Assembly: GCA_036004365.1 (NCBI GenBank)
Contig: DASYRN010000224.1
Location: 45,530-109,529, forward strand
Length of the DNA: 64,000 bases
Direction of reading: 5' to 3'
Source: DP-36 sp036004365
GTDB taxonomy: Bacteria > Desulfobacterota > Binatia > UBA9968
The stretch's first letter is position 1. Each line of letters starts with the position of its first letter. The position numbers and the translations under genes are program-made. Shown here piece by piece: positions 49,520 to 58,813 of the stretch. A model generated the notes under the pieces. That model did no database searches. It was not told where the DNA came from and saw nothing but the letters and a program-made list of their open reading frames with translations.

Positions 49520-52411
49520 ATGGATTACAAAGAGACTCTTAACCTTCCCAAGACCCAATTTCCGATGCGGGCGAATCTGCCGCAAAATGAGCCGCTCCAG
49601 GTGGAAAAGTGGGTGCGCACGGGTACCTATCTTAAGATTCTTGAGGCCAATAGAGGAAAGAACAAGTATATCCTGCACGACGGCCCGCCCTATGCGAACG
49701 GCCACATCCATCTCGGGCATGCGCTGAATAAGATCCTCAAGGATATCGTCGTCAAATACAAGAATATGAGTGGTTTCGTCGCCCCCTACATACCTGGCTG
49801 GGACTGCCACGGTCTGCCGATTGAGCTTCAGGTGGAGAAAAATATCGGCAGAGCCAAGAAGGCGGCCTTGAGCAAGACTGAAGTCCGTCGCCTTTGCAAA
49901 GAGTATGCAGAAAAGTACATCTCGATCCAGAGGGAGGAGTTCAAGCGGTTGGGGGTTCTTGGCGATTGGGAGAAGCCTTACCGTACCATGGATCATTCCT
50001 ATGAGGCTGTGGAGATCCATGAGTTGGGGAAGTTCGCGGCGGCAGAATCGCTTTATCGTCAGAAGAAACCGGTTTACTGGTGTATCTCTTGCGTGACCGC
50101 ATTGGCTGAAGCCGAAGTTGAATACGAGGAACACACATCGCCTTCGATCTACGTGAAGTTTCCAGTGAAGGATTCTAAGGGCAAGTTTCCGCTCAATCAG
50201 GGCGTCTATTTCGTTGTCTGGACCACAACGCCTTGGACGCTGCCAGCCAACCAAGCTATCGCCGTCCATCCTCGATTCATCTACCGTCGGGTGAAGACAC
50301 CGGCAGGCGAACTGATTATCAACCAGGAACTAATCGAAAGCGTGATGAAAGCTTTGGGTTTCAAGCCAGGACAGTTTGAGGTTGCCTCGGGAGCACGGAG
50401 CGGCGCCGAGCTTGAGGGAATTGTCTGTCGCCATCCATGGATCGACCGCGACGTCCGAGTCATCCTCGGCGATTTCGTCACTCAAGATCAAGGCACCGGC
50501 AGCGTCCACGTCGCGCCGGGGCACGGGCAGGAAGACTACGAGGTCGGCCAGCGCTATGGCTTAGAAGTCTTAGCGCCGGTCGATTCTGAAGGTGTATTCA
50601 CCTCCGAAGCCGGAGACCTTGCCGGCGAGTCGGTCTTTAAGGCGGACCGAAAGATTCTTCAAAAGCTTACCGATAACGGAATGCTCGTCAAGGAAGAGAA
50701 ATTCGTTCACAGTTATCCCCACTGTTGGCGCTGCAAGAATCCGGTGATCTTCCGCGCCACCGAGCAGTGGTTTATCTCGATGGAGAAGAACGACCTGCGG
50801 CGCATGGCGTTGGAAGCCATCGATCGTGTCATCTGGATCCCTCCGTGGGGTCGTGACCGCATTCGGGGTATGTTGGAGTCCAGGCCAGACTGGTGCATCT
50901 CCCGCCAACGCTCCTGGGGTGTTCCGATTCCGGTCTTCTATTGCGACGGATGTCGGCAAGCTATCTTAAGCCAAGAGATCTGCAACCATGTCGCTTCCAT
51001 CTTCGAGAGCGAGGGCTCTGATGCATGGTTTTCCCGTCCGGCTGCGGAGCTGGCTCCGACGAATTTAAGCTGTCCTCGATGTGGGGGAAAAGAGTTCTCC
51101 AAAGAGGAGGACATCCTCGATGTTTGGTTCGACTCGGGGGTGAGCCATGCGGCGGTGGTCGAGCGCGATCCCCGGTTGGGGGGAAGAGCTGATCTCTATC
51201 TCGAAGGCAGCGATCAACACCGCGGCTGGTTTCACACGTCTCTGCTGACGTCCGTGGCCACCCGCGGCCGGGCCCCTTACGCCAGCGTGCTGACTCATGG
51301 CTTTACCTTGGACGGCAAGGGAAGAAAGATGTCCAAATCGCTCGGCAACGTCATCGCTCCTCAAGAGATCATGAAGAAATACGGCGCCGAGGTGTTACGG
51401 CTTTGGGTTGCGGCAGAGGACTATCGAGAAGACGTGCGGATTTCGGACGAGATCCTTAACCGTTTGGTCGAGTCCTATCGCAAGCTACGCAACACCGCCC
51501 GCTTTCTCATCGGCAACCTATACGATTTTGATCCGGGGAAGGACGAGGTCACGATCGGAGATCTTTTTGAGCTAGATCGGTGGATCCTCCATCGGACGCA
51601 AGCGCTCTTGATTCGGTGTCGTGATGCCTATGAAAAATTCGAGTTTCACGTTGTCTATCACGCCCTCAATAATTTTTGCAGCGTCGATCTGAGCGCTCTC
51701 TATTTGGATATCGTGAAAGACCGGCTCTACTGCGAAGCCGCAAATTCGAAGGAGAGACGGTCAGCTCAAAGCGCTCTTTATCGGATCCTGGAATGCTTGG
51801 AGCACCTCATGGCCCCTACACTCTCTTTTACCGCGGAAGAGATTTGGGAGCATATGCCGAAGAAAAAAGGATCTGTCGAAACCGTTTTCATGTCGCCAAT
51901 GCCGCTGCCGGAAAAGGAGCTTATCGACGAAGAGCTAAGCGAGCGCTGGGAGGGGATTTTCCAGGAGCGGAGCGAGGTGCTGAAGGCGCTTGAGCAGGCG
52001 AGAAACGGAGAGATCATCGGCCACTCTCTCGATGCTCAGGTGATCCTTTACCGCGGAGACTCGGAAAGGGAATCCTCTCTCCAGCGGCTGTTGAGTTCAG
52101 ATGCTCAGAAGGTGCAGGACATTCTAATCGTCTCGGAGCTTGTGAGTCAGAACGGCCAAAGACCATCATTTTTGTGGCAGTTGGAGGAGGCGCGCAAGGC
52201 TGGAAAGGACGGAGCCTCAACGCAAATTCACGACGATAACCGCACGGGTTGGGGCTATTACAGTAAATTCCTCGACAGCGTTATCGCTGTCTTCAAAGCG
52301 CAGGGTCAAAAGTGCGAGCGCTGCTGGAAGTACAGCGTGGAAGTCACGCCCGATAGCGATCCGCCAATGGTTTGCGCCCGTTGCGCCGCGGTATTGAAGA
52401 AGGGAGCGTGA
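49520..52411 (+). CDS. ileS: Isoleucyl-tRNA synthetase
   Basis: A 963-residue class Ia synthetase (start ATG 49520, MDYKETLNLPKTQFPMRANLP; a TTG 24 bases earlier is less likely). It has HIGH-like YANGHIHLGH (about residues 60-70), the editing CP1 domain, and KMSKS in GRKMSKSLGN (about 608). The C-terminal zinc fingers are CERCWKYS and CARCAAVL. Length is somewhat above the usual 930-940. It overlaps lspA by 4 bases, a common ileS-lspA pairing. Confidence 0.95.
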   Translation: MDYKETLNLPKTQFPMRANLPQNEPLQVEKWVRTGTYLKILEANRGKNKYILHDGPPYANGHIHLGHALNKILKDIVVKYKNMSGFVAPYIPGWDCHGLPIELQVEKNIGRAKKAALSKTEVRRLCKEYAEKYISIQREEFKRLGVLGDWEKPYRTMDHSYEAVEIHELGKFAAAESLYRQKKPVYWCISCVTALAEAEVEYEEHTSPSIYVKFPVKDSKGKFPLNQGVYFVVWTTTPWTLPANQAIAVHPRFIYRRVKTPAGELIINQELIESVMKALGFKPGQFEVASGARSGAELEGIVCRHPWIDRDVRVILGDFVTQDQGTGSVHVAPGHGQEDYEVGQRYGLEVLAPVDSEGVFTSEAGDLAGESVFKADRKILQKLTDNGMLVKEEKFVHSYPHCWRCKNPVIFRATEQWFISMEKNDLRRMALEAIDRVIWIPPWGRDRIRGMLESRPDWCISRQRSWGVPIPVFYCDGCRQAILSQEICNHVASIFESEGSDAWFSRPAAELAPTNLSCPRCGGKEFSKEEDILDVWFDSGVSHAAVVERDPRLGGRADLYLEGSDQHRGWFHTSLLTSVATRGRAPYASVLTHGFTLDGKGRKMSKSLGNVIAPQEIMKKYGAEVLRLWVAAEDYREDVRISDEILNRLVESYRKLRNTARFLIGNLYDFDPGKDEVTIGDLFELDRWILHRTQALLIRCRDAYEKFEFHVVYHALNNFCSVDLSALYLDIVKDRLYCEAANSKERRSAQSALYRILECLEHLMAPTLSFTAEEIWEHMPKKKGSVETVFMSPMPLPEKELIDEELSERWEGIFQERSEVLKALEQARNGEIIGHSLDAQVILYRGDSERESSLQRLLSSDAQKVQDILIVSELVSQNGQRPSFLWQLEEARKAGKDGASTQIHDDNRTGWGYYSKFLDSVIAVFKAQGQKCERCWKYSVEVTPDSDPPMVCARCAAVLKKGA

Positions 52412-52932
52412 GTGTCCTCTTGAGGGCCAAATATAAAATCGTCTTGGTTCTGGTGGTTTCCATTGTCCTGCTCGACCAACTCACTAAGCTCATCATCGAC
52501 CGCGCCATGCCCCTCAACCACTCGATCCCCATCATCGAGGGTTTCTTTAATCTGACCTATATACGCAACACGGGCGCGGCCTTCGGCATCTTTGCGGGGG
52601 GTCATGCAGCTTTCCGCCAACCGTTCCTGATCCTCTTTTCCGTCCTTGCCATAGGTTTCATACTTGTGATGCTGAGACGGTTGCCCGAAGAAGAGAAGGG
52701 TTTGGCGGTGGCTCTGAGTTTTATCTTAGGCGGGGCGGTCGGGAACCTAATCGATCGGCTCGTCTACGGTGAGGTCATCGACTTTTTGGACTTTTATTGG
52801 TCGCGGTTTCACTGGCCCGCCTTTAATCTAGCAGATAGCTTTATCACAGTCGGTGTGACTTTGACTCTCTACCGTCTCATTCGAGCCAAAGGCGAAGATC
52901 CTTTCAGAACCCCGGAACGCAAGTCTCTTTGA
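52408..52932 (+). CDS. lspA: Lipoprotein signal peptidase LspA
   Basis: A 174-residue aspartyl protease that cleaves prolipoprotein signals. Start GTG 52408 in the GTGA overlap with ileS; AAGAAGGGAG lies upstream. Four membrane helices (about residues 9-28, 60-78, 86-103, 132-153). The signatures are NTGAAFG, GGAVGNLIDR (first catalytic aspartate) and FNLADSFITVG (second). The starts upstream in the same frame lie within ileS and are unlikely. Confidence 0.93.
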   Translation: MSVLLRAKYKIVLVLVVSIVLLDQLTKLIIDRAMPLNHSIPIIEGFFNLTYIRNTGAAFGIFAGGHAAFRQPFLILFSVLAIGFILVMLRRLPEEEKGLAVALSFILGGAVGNLIDRLVYGEVIDFLDFYWSRFHWPAFNLADSFITVGVTLTLYRLIRAKGEDPFRTPERKSL

Positions 52933-52969
52933 CAGCTTCTCGCGCTCGATACTAGAGCTGTTGAGAAGC

Positions 52970-53260
52970 TTACCGCTTCAACTCGACAATCGTTGCGCCC
53001 CAGCCGCCGGCTTCGGGCGGAGCATCTTTGAAAGACAAGACTAGAGGGTGTTTTTGAAGGACAGAGCGGACGATTTCGCGCTGGATGCCTTTGCCTCGTC
53101 CGTGAATGATGCGGACCTCATGGATGCCGGCGTATCGGCATTGTTCAAGATATTCCTCCACTACGCTTGGGATATCTTTCGGAGCAAATGTGTGCAGATC
53201 GATGGAATCCTCGATGGGAACGACAACAGGCTCGCCGAATGGCGGCTTTGGCACGTTCAT
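52970..53260 (-). CDS. Smr-domain protein
   Basis: A 96-residue stand-alone Smr domain. SIDLHTFAPKDIPSVVEEYLEQC (D-L-H motif, about residues 19-41), EVRIIHGRGKGIQREIVRSVLQ (about 48-69) and the glycine-rich end are typical. Smr domains nick or bind DNA, or cleave RNA, and occur in MutS2. The ATG overlaps the stop of the TRAP permease (ATGA). It is an unexpected partner for a transporter and is probably unrelated to it. Confidence 0.85.
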   Translation of the reverse strand: MNVPKPPFGEPVVVPIEDSIDLHTFAPKDIPSVVEEYLEQCRYAGIHEVRIIHGRGKGIQREIVRSVLQKHPLVLSFKDAPPEAGGWGATIVELKR

Positions 53261-55167
53261 TTCATTGCGATCTCGGCGGCTTGGCCGGCCTTCTGCTGGG
53301 CTAAGGTATTAGCTCGCTTCCGCTGCCAAAAATAGACCGCCACAAAAATGGCGATGCCGGCGGCCATGGTGGCTGGCGAGGGGATGAACGCCAGCACGGT
53401 GGCGAACGCGAGGAGCATGAACTCGACAACCGTCATCCGGACAATAAAAAAGGCTGTGCTCAAGATCGAGAAGCCCACTATGCCCGCCGTTGCCGAAGTC
53501 ACCGCCCAAAAATTCTGCGCCGGCGTTCCCGTCAACAGGATATGCGTATAGGCCATCAGGACGGGCATAAGATAGATAATTTTCGCGAATCGGAAACAGC
53601 TCCATCCGGTTTTCATTGGGTCCGCCCCCGCGATGGCCGCGGCGGCAAAGGGGCCTAATGCCACGGGGGGTGTGATATTTGCGTCGAGGCTGAGCCAAAG
53701 GATGATCAGATGGGCGGTTAGTAGCGGCACTCCGAGGTCGGCCATGGCCGGCACCGCGACGACCGCAACCATCAGATAGGTCGCGGTGATGGGAAGAGCC
53801 AGGCCCAGAACGAGCGTTGAGCACGCAAGCAAAACAAGCGTCAGGGGAAGACTTTTTCCGGCCACCTCCAGCAGAATGTACGAAAATCTAATCCCGATCC
53901 CGGTGAGCGCCAACACGCCGATGAGAATTCCGACGGCGCCGGTGAGTGCCGCGACGAAAAGACTCGCCTTGCCGCCTTCGACCAACGCCTGCCAGATCTG
54001 GAGAGGTCCCATGCGCGTTTCAGGGTTAAACCAGCTTAGAGCGATCGCGGTCGCAATCCCGAAGACAGCCGAGCTTCCGGGCGAGTATCCAATGATCAGC
54101 GCCCCCATCAAGACAATGATGGGAATGAATAAATACCAGCCGCGCCGCATCACCCCCCAGAAGCGTGGAAGCTCGTCGCTCGTGAGACCACGCAAGCCGA
54201 GCTTTCTCGATTCAAAGTAAACCATGATTCCGACCGAGAGATAGAACAAAACTCCCGGAATCGCCGCGACCTTGATGATCTCCAAATAAGGGATGCCTGT
54301 CATCTCGGCCATGATGAATGCGCCGGCGCCCATGACCGGCGGCATAATCATCGCGCCGGTGGAAGCGGCGCCTTCCACGGCCGCTGCGATGTGCGGCGGG
54401 AAGCCGGCCTTCTTCATTAGGGGAATCGTCACGGTGCCTGTTGTCACTGTCTCGGCGATGGGACTGCCGCTGACGGTGCCCATGAAGAGGCTGGAGATGA
54501 CGGCGGCCTGCGCTGGTCCGCCCGTGATCCGCCCGAGTGCCGCCAAAGAAAGATCGACGAAAAATTTCGCGACGCCGGCGGCCTCCATGAAAGCGCCGAA
54601 GACGACAAACGGAATGATAAAGCTGGCGACCACATCCGCCATGACGCCGAAGATGCCGTCCGAAGTCAGGTAGACATACTCGATAATCCGGCGTGCGCTG
54701 AACCCTCGATGGCCGATGATAAAAGGCAGGTAAGATCCAAATAATGCGTACGCGATGGGTAGGATCGCACACATCGCCATGCCCAGGCCGAGCACCCGCC
54801 GCGCAGCCTCAATGGCCACGACGGTCACGATGACCCCCATCCAGACATCAATCGCGGTGTAAGCCCCTGCCCGGTAGGCCAGCCCCTCATGCTCGACGAT
54901 CCAATAGACTACCCCTGCGACTGTGGCTGCAGCCAGCAGCAGGTCGAGCAGAGACGGGGCGTCCCCACGGGCACGCTTCCAACCTCTGTAGAGGAGCAGA
55001 GGTACAACCAGACTGTAGAGAACAGCTATTCCGCGGAAATACTGGAGAGAAAGGACGCCGAAGGAAGACGCCCATAGATAGAAAAGCGAAACTCCCCCCA
55101 TCATGAGCTGGACGGCCTTACCCCAGTACTCTGACAGGGTACGCGCTTGGGGCAATTCGTCGGCCAC
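53257..55167 (-). CDS. TRAP transporter fused 4TM/12TM permease (DctQM-type)
   Basis: A 636-residue membrane protein joining the small (about residues 20-170) and large (about 175-600) subunits of a TRAP transporter, the form typical of TAXI-TRAP systems. Signatures are the MGTVSGSPIAETVTTGTVTIPLMKKAGFPPHIAAAVEGAASTGAMIMPPVMGAGAF block and LALPITATYLMVAVVAVPAM. The start codon is GTG. The TAXI receptor gene lies upstream in the same operon, separated by a stable hairpin. Ligands are usually dicarboxylates or amino acids. Confidence 0.9.
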   Translation of the reverse strand: MADELPQARTLSEYWGKAVQLMMGGVSLFYLWASSFGVLSLQYFRGIAVLYSLVVPLLLYRGWKRARGDAPSLLDLLLAAATVAGVVYWIVEHEGLAYRAGAYTAIDVWMGVIVTVVAIEAARRVLGLGMAMCAILPIAYALFGSYLPFIIGHRGFSARRIIEYVYLTSDGIFGVMADVVASFIIPFVVFGAFMEAAGVAKFFVDLSLAALGRITGGPAQAAVISSLFMGTVSGSPIAETVTTGTVTIPLMKKAGFPPHIAAAVEGAASTGAMIMPPVMGAGAFIMAEMTGIPYLEIIKVAAIPGVLFYLSVGIMVYFESRKLGLRGLTSDELPRFWGVMRRGWYLFIPIIVLMGALIIGYSPGSSAVFGIATAIALSWFNPETRMGPLQIWQALVEGGKASLFVAALTGAVGILIGVLALTGIGIRFSYILLEVAGKSLPLTLVLLACSTLVLGLALPITATYLMVAVVAVPAMADLGVPLLTAHLIILWLSLDANITPPVALGPFAAAAIAGADPMKTGWSCFRFAKIIYLMPVLMAYTHILLTGTPAQNFWAVTSATAGIVGFSILSTAFFIVRMTVVEFMLLAFATVLAFIPSPATMAAGIAIFVAVYFWQRKRANTLAQQKAGQAAEIAMK

Positions 55168-55186
55168 GGCTTGCGATCAGCTTTCA

Positions 55187-55232
55187 CCCTCACCCTGCCC
55201 TCTCCCTCGAAGGGAGAGGATTAAGGTGAGGG
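55187..55232. repeat. Nested perfect hairpin between TAXI receptor and TRAP permease genes
   Basis: CCTCTCCCT (55199-55207), loop CGA, AGGGAGAGG (55211-55219) form a 9-bp stem. Outer arms CCCTCACC (55187-55194) and GGTGAGGG (55225-55232) add 8 bp. No T-run follows on either side. Located between the stop of the receptor and the start of the permease, it could block 3' decay of the receptor message, or be one of the widespread CCCTCTCCC repeats. Confidence 0.75.
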
Positions 55233-55264
55233 TCGAAGAAATTTCAAACATCTTTGCTTGGAAT

Positions 55265-56278
55265 TTAGCGTGCGCGGATCGCTTCGGGAATTTGAATGCC
55301 TGCGGCTTTCCAGTGGTCCTCAGCGCCTTTGTGAAGAGGAACGGAGATGCCCTGCAAAGCTTTTTGCGGGACCATGTCCTTGGACCCGGCATGGACCTTG
55401 AGCATGTGCGCGTTCCCCTCTTTACTGTAGGCTGCCTCAACCATTTTCTGCACGAGCGCAGGTGAGAAGTCCTTGTGGGTGTACCAGATTACGGGAAGCC
55501 CGACAGTTGCAGTCTCCTCGGTTATTCCACGGTACGAGCCCGCAGGAAAGACATAGCGGGCGAAGTAAGGATATTGCTTGAAGAAATCGGTCTTCGAGAC
55601 AGGCGTATAGATATCGATCGCTCGCACGGGCCTCTTGGTGGCCGCTTCCATTGTAACTCGATCGGGCTCCGGACCGGTCCAGAAGAAGGCATCGGCCTTT
55701 CCCTCGCTCAGCGCCTCACCGGCGGCTGGCCCAAGGAGAGGAATGCGATTGATCTTGTCCCAGAGGCCCAGGGATCGAAACACCCGCTCGGCGCTGGCAA
55801 ATGTCCCCGACCCGGGGGACCCTAAGGCGACGCGCTTGCCCGCAAGGTCCTCGACCGTGCGGATGCCGCTATCGGCGTAGGTGATCATGTGGGCAACTCC
55901 AAAGAAGACCAGTCCGACGGCGCGTAGATCGGTTAGAGGCTTGCCGGCAAACTTCTCCAGACCGTGGAAGCTCTCGTGCAGGTCCGACGAGAAAGAGAGT
56001 CCCATCTCCGCTTCTTTGGCGCCGACCCGGCGTGGATTCTCAACTGAGCCGCCGGTTGCAGCCACGGATACATCAAGGTTGGGGACGTGTTTTGAGAGAT
56101 AGGTTCCGATGCCCGTGGCGAAGATGCCGAAAACCCCTGTCGGAGGACCGCCCGCCATGGTGATCCGCTCTACCTTCTGAGCCTCAACACGAGCGACAGA
56201 GCCTAGGGAAATCAGCAGCGCAATGGTGAGCGCTAAGATGGCACTCCCTGAAAGAAAAATTCTCTTTGTTTTGCTCAT
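55265..56278 (-). CDS. TAXI-family TRAP solute receptor
   Basis: A 337-residue TAXI receptor. Signal peptide about 1-33 (LSGSAILALTIALLISLGSVARVEA). ITMAGGPPTGVFGIFATGIGTYLSKH is the family start. RVALGSPGSGTFASAERVFRSLGLWDK and the GPAAGEALSEGKADAFFWTG region form the binding site. GGAGGAGGATAG precedes the ATG. It feeds the fused permease downstream. Confidence 0.9.
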   Translation of the reverse strand: MSKTKRIFLSGSAILALTIALLISLGSVARVEAQKVERITMAGGPPTGVFGIFATGIGTYLSKHVPNLDVSVAATGGSVENPRRVGAKEAEMGLSFSSDLHESFHGLEKFAGKPLTDLRAVGLVFFGVAHMITYADSGIRTVEDLAGKRVALGSPGSGTFASAERVFRSLGLWDKINRIPLLGPAAGEALSEGKADAFFWTGPEPDRVTMEAATKRPVRAIDIYTPVSKTDFFKQYPYFARYVFPAGSYRGITEETATVGLPVIWYTHKDFSPALVQKMVEAAYSKEGNAHMLKVHAGSKDMVPQKALQGISVPLHKGAEDHWKAAGIQIPEAIRAR

Positions 56279-56661
56279 GAATCTATCCTCCTCCTTTGCC
56301 GGCGGTTCAAAATTAATTCATTCCCCTTAAAAAATTAGATCTTGATTAGGTTCTGACTATCTTTGCCATGCCTTACTAGGGCTGTAGCGGTCTCAAGGTC
56401 CGCCTACTTTTACTGCCACCTAGAAAGGGTGTCAAGGCGATTGCCAGCACCTAGTAGCGCGGAGGGTTCGATTGCGCCGGAAGGCCGGAAATCAATCGCC
56501 TAATCCGTTGGTAAACTTGCGATACCTTGAAATTCCTGGCCGTCGAGAAGGCGGCGGGTGCAAGGCGGAGCGAGGGATCGCACCGGAGCGTACGGCTCAG
56601 TACGTGAGGACGCGAGCCCGAAGCGACAACGAAGCAAGCGCCCCTTATCGACGGATCAGGG
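56279..56661. other. Gene-free 383-bp spacer with a degenerate repeat
   Basis: No gene is seen. GGCGATTG (56436-56443) and CAATCGCC (56493-56500) form inverted arms. The part from about 56546 to 56655 (GTGCAAGGCGGAGCGAGGG..., GTACGGCTCAGTACGTGAGGAC..., AAGCGACAACGAAGC) looks like a family of intergenic repeats seen in other proteobacterial genomes, which carry the GTACGTGAGG motif. The repeat ends a few bases before the stop of the next gene. The 90-residue frame here is taken as spurious. Confidence 0.5.
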
Positions 56662-57684
56662 TCAGTCGTAGTCGGGGACACGGGGCAAGCGCTTCATGGC
56701 CTCCTCGAGAATCGAGACGGCCACGTAGTCTTCATGCTTCGGCCGATCCTCAGACTTGATGGTGCCGACCTGCACCATCCGATCGATGGTGTACTCCACC
56801 TTCGCGCGAGGCAGCCCGTCGTTCTGGGCCCAAACTTTGCCCTTCACCAGCTCATCGTAGGCTGGTTCGGCCACATCGCGCGGAAGCTTGGCGTGCTTCA
56901 CGGCGATCTCCACGGTCCTGGCCTTATTCGAGTACATGAAGCGGTTCGCCTTTGCGAGCGCGCGAACCAGCGCCTGGTACTTCCCCGGCTCAGCGGCGAT
57001 TTTCTTCTCCTGCGCCACCATGACCAGGAAGAGCTGGTTCGGCTCGAATTCCCAGAACTTCACCAAGGGATGGAACGAAGGATCCTTCTGCCGGGCCATC
57101 ATCAATTGGTCCACATGTAGCACGGCGGTGTCGATTTGGCCGGCGACCAGGGGCGGCACGTCCGCTGAGGCGATCGGAATGAACGTCACCTCATCGGGCT
57201 TGATACCCGCCTTTCCCAACACCATTCGACTCAGGACGTCTGCGAATCCACCGATCTCTTGGACCCCTATCTTCTTGCCTTTGAGATCCTGGACGGTCTT
57301 GATGTTGGAGCGTACGGTCATGGTCGAGGCGAACTTGGGAGCCGGGGCGAAGATGGCCTTGATCCCCGCCTTTTTTGCGACCGAAACGGCGACCGAAGCC
57401 CCCACGCCGGCGCCAGCATCGAGCGCGCCGCTTACCACGTTGCGGATCACATAGACGCCGCCCTCGAACGTGGTGATCTCAACGTCCAGGCCTTCGTCGG
57501 CGAAGAATCCTTGCTCCTTCGCCACCCATGGACTGATGTGAACCAGATTGGGGGGTGTCGTAGGCATTCCCAAGGTGAGCTTGGTCGCGGCGCTAGCTGC
57601 TAAGCTTAGGCGCGCGGGCAATCCCCACAAAGCGATTCCGCCAAGCACCAGGGCTAGTAATCCTGTCGCGCCTCGCCTATTCAT
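56662..57684 (-). CDS. ABC substrate-binding protein, NMT1/SsuA-like
   Basis: A 340-residue type-2 periplasmic receptor. Signal peptide about 1-30 (TGLLALVLGGIALWGLPARLSLAAS). LTLGMPTTPPNLVHISPWVAKEQGFFADEGLDVEITTFEGG is the classic N-terminus of nitrate, sulfonate or thiamine-precursor receptors. DLKGKKIGVQEIGG and GQIDTAVLHVDQ follow. AAGGAGG precedes the ATG. It would pair with the permease and ATPase encoded upstream, from which it is separated by a repeat element. Confidence 0.88.
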   Translation of the reverse strand: MNRRGATGLLALVLGGIALWGLPARLSLAASAATKLTLGMPTTPPNLVHISPWVAKEQGFFADEGLDVEITTFEGGVYVIRNVVSGALDAGAGVGASVAVSVAKKAGIKAIFAPAPKFASTMTVRSNIKTVQDLKGKKIGVQEIGGFADVLSRMVLGKAGIKPDEVTFIPIASADVPPLVAGQIDTAVLHVDQLMMARQKDPSFHPLVKFWEFEPNQLFLVMVAQEKKIAAEPGKYQALVRALAKANRFMYSNKARTVEIAVKHAKLPRDVAEPAYDELVKGKVWAQNDGLPRAKVEYTIDRMVQVGTIKSEDRPKHEDYVAVSILEEAMKRLPRVPDYD

Positions 57685-57788
57685 AGCTTTCCTCCTTCAT
57701 GATTGCTCGCGAGAAGTGAGACCATCCGAAGTTCCTTAATTCGGGGCAGAGACTATCTGATAAGGTCCGGCGATGTCAACTTGCAACA

Positions 57789-58032
57789 GACTGTTGAAGA
57801 AGTGATGTGCATGCTTCGATCCTTCGGCTGCTCAGGACCGGTTCCCTCGACTGCGCCTTTAGTCCCGACCTTGTCGAGGGATCAGCACGAACGACAAATT
57901 TTATTAGTGATTTCAACAGGCTCTCCGTTAACCCTGAGCCCTTCGACTCCCGCCGCTCGTCCTGAGCTATGTCGAAGGAAGCGACGGGCTCAGGAGGCAG
58001 GTCGAAGGGTAACGAAGAGTGTATCAACAGTC
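57789..58032. repeat. MITE-like 244-bp element of CCCTTCGAC/TCAACAG words
   Basis: The gene-free 361-bp spacer (57685-58045) contains an element bounded by GACTGTTGA (57789-57797) and its complement TCAACAGTC (58024-58032). Inside are CCCTTCGAC (57939-57947) and GTCGAAGGG (58001-58009), repeated CTGAGC words and TCAACAGG. It has no open frame of interest. Such TTCAACAG/CCTTCGAC repeats are common small mobile or palindromic elements. It splits the receptor gene from its transporter genes. Confidence 0.6.
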
Positions 58033-58045
58033 GGTCAAGAAGCAT

Positions 58046-58813
58046 CTAGACTTTTCCCTGATCGCGATTCTGCCAGGGGGCGACCTTTCTCTCGACCACT
58101 TTTATCAGCCCGATCAGGGTTACTCCCAGGACCATCAACACCACGATAGGCACAAAGAGCTTGGCCGTGTCAAAGGAGTTGGCATACTGAACTATCATGT
58201 AGCCGAGACCGGCAACTGAAGTAAAGAACTCGGCCACGACCATTCCTACGAGGCCACGGCCAATCGCGAGGTTGATGCCCGCCAGGATAAACGGGAGCGA
58301 GGAAGGAATGATGAGGTCTAGCCAGAGCTGGCGCTCGCTAGAGCAAAAGGAACGGGCCACCTCCAGGAGGTCCTGGTTCAGATTCTTCACCCCTTGCTGG
58401 GTATTGAGCAGGATCGGAAAGACCATAAACAGAAACACAATAAACACCTTGGCGGGAACTCGAAAGCCAAACCAAAGGACAATGAGCGGAATAAAGGCCA
58501 CCGTTGGAGTCGAGTAGATCGCATACAAGTAGGGCTCCACGGCGACGGCCAGGTTTGTCGAGCGCGCCAGGAGAATCCCGAGGGGGATCCCTGCCACGAC
58601 GGCGAGTCCAAGACCGTAAAGGAATACTTCGAGGCTCTGCATGAGGAAACGCTGGAGCTCTCCTTTGGACACTAACTCAACGAATGCGTGCGCAATCGCT
58701 GTCGGATAAGTGAAGAGGATTGGGTTAACCGACCGGCCATAGAGTTCCCAGGCTGTTAGGACCACAACCAGCGATAACAACCTGATGCCCCAATTATAGG
58801 TCGAGTTCTTCAT
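58046..58813 (-). CDS. ABC transporter permease, SsuC/TauC-like
   Basis: A 255-residue inner-membrane permease with six helices. The EAA loop is in EVARSFCSSERQLWLDLIIPSSLPFILAGINLAIGRGLVGMVVAEFF (about residues 155-200). It belongs to the BPD-type-1 family of nitrate, sulfonate or taurine importers. Its ATG overlaps the TGA of the ATPase gene (ATGA). Confidence 0.9.
   Translation of the reverse strand: MKNSTYNWGIRLLSLVVVLTAWELYGRSVNPILFTYPTAIAHAFVELVSKGELQRFLMQSLEVFLYGLGLAVVAGIPLGILLARSTNLAVAVEPYLYAIYSTPTVAFIPLIVLWFGFRVPAKVFIVFLFMVFPILLNTQQGVKNLNQDLLEVARSFCSSERQLWLDLIIPSSLPFILAGINLAIGRGLVGMVVAEFFTSVAGLGYMIVQYANSFDTAKLFVPIVVLMVLGVTLIGLIKVVERKVAPWQNRDQGKV

Noticed and set aside
56460..56480. 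tRNA T-arm-like sequence GGTTCGATTGC
   Set aside because: No acceptor, D or anticodon stems can be built around it.
57685..58045. CRISPR-like array in the repetitive 58-kb spacer
   Set aside because: The words are irregular in spacing and orientation, with no constant repeat length or spacers.
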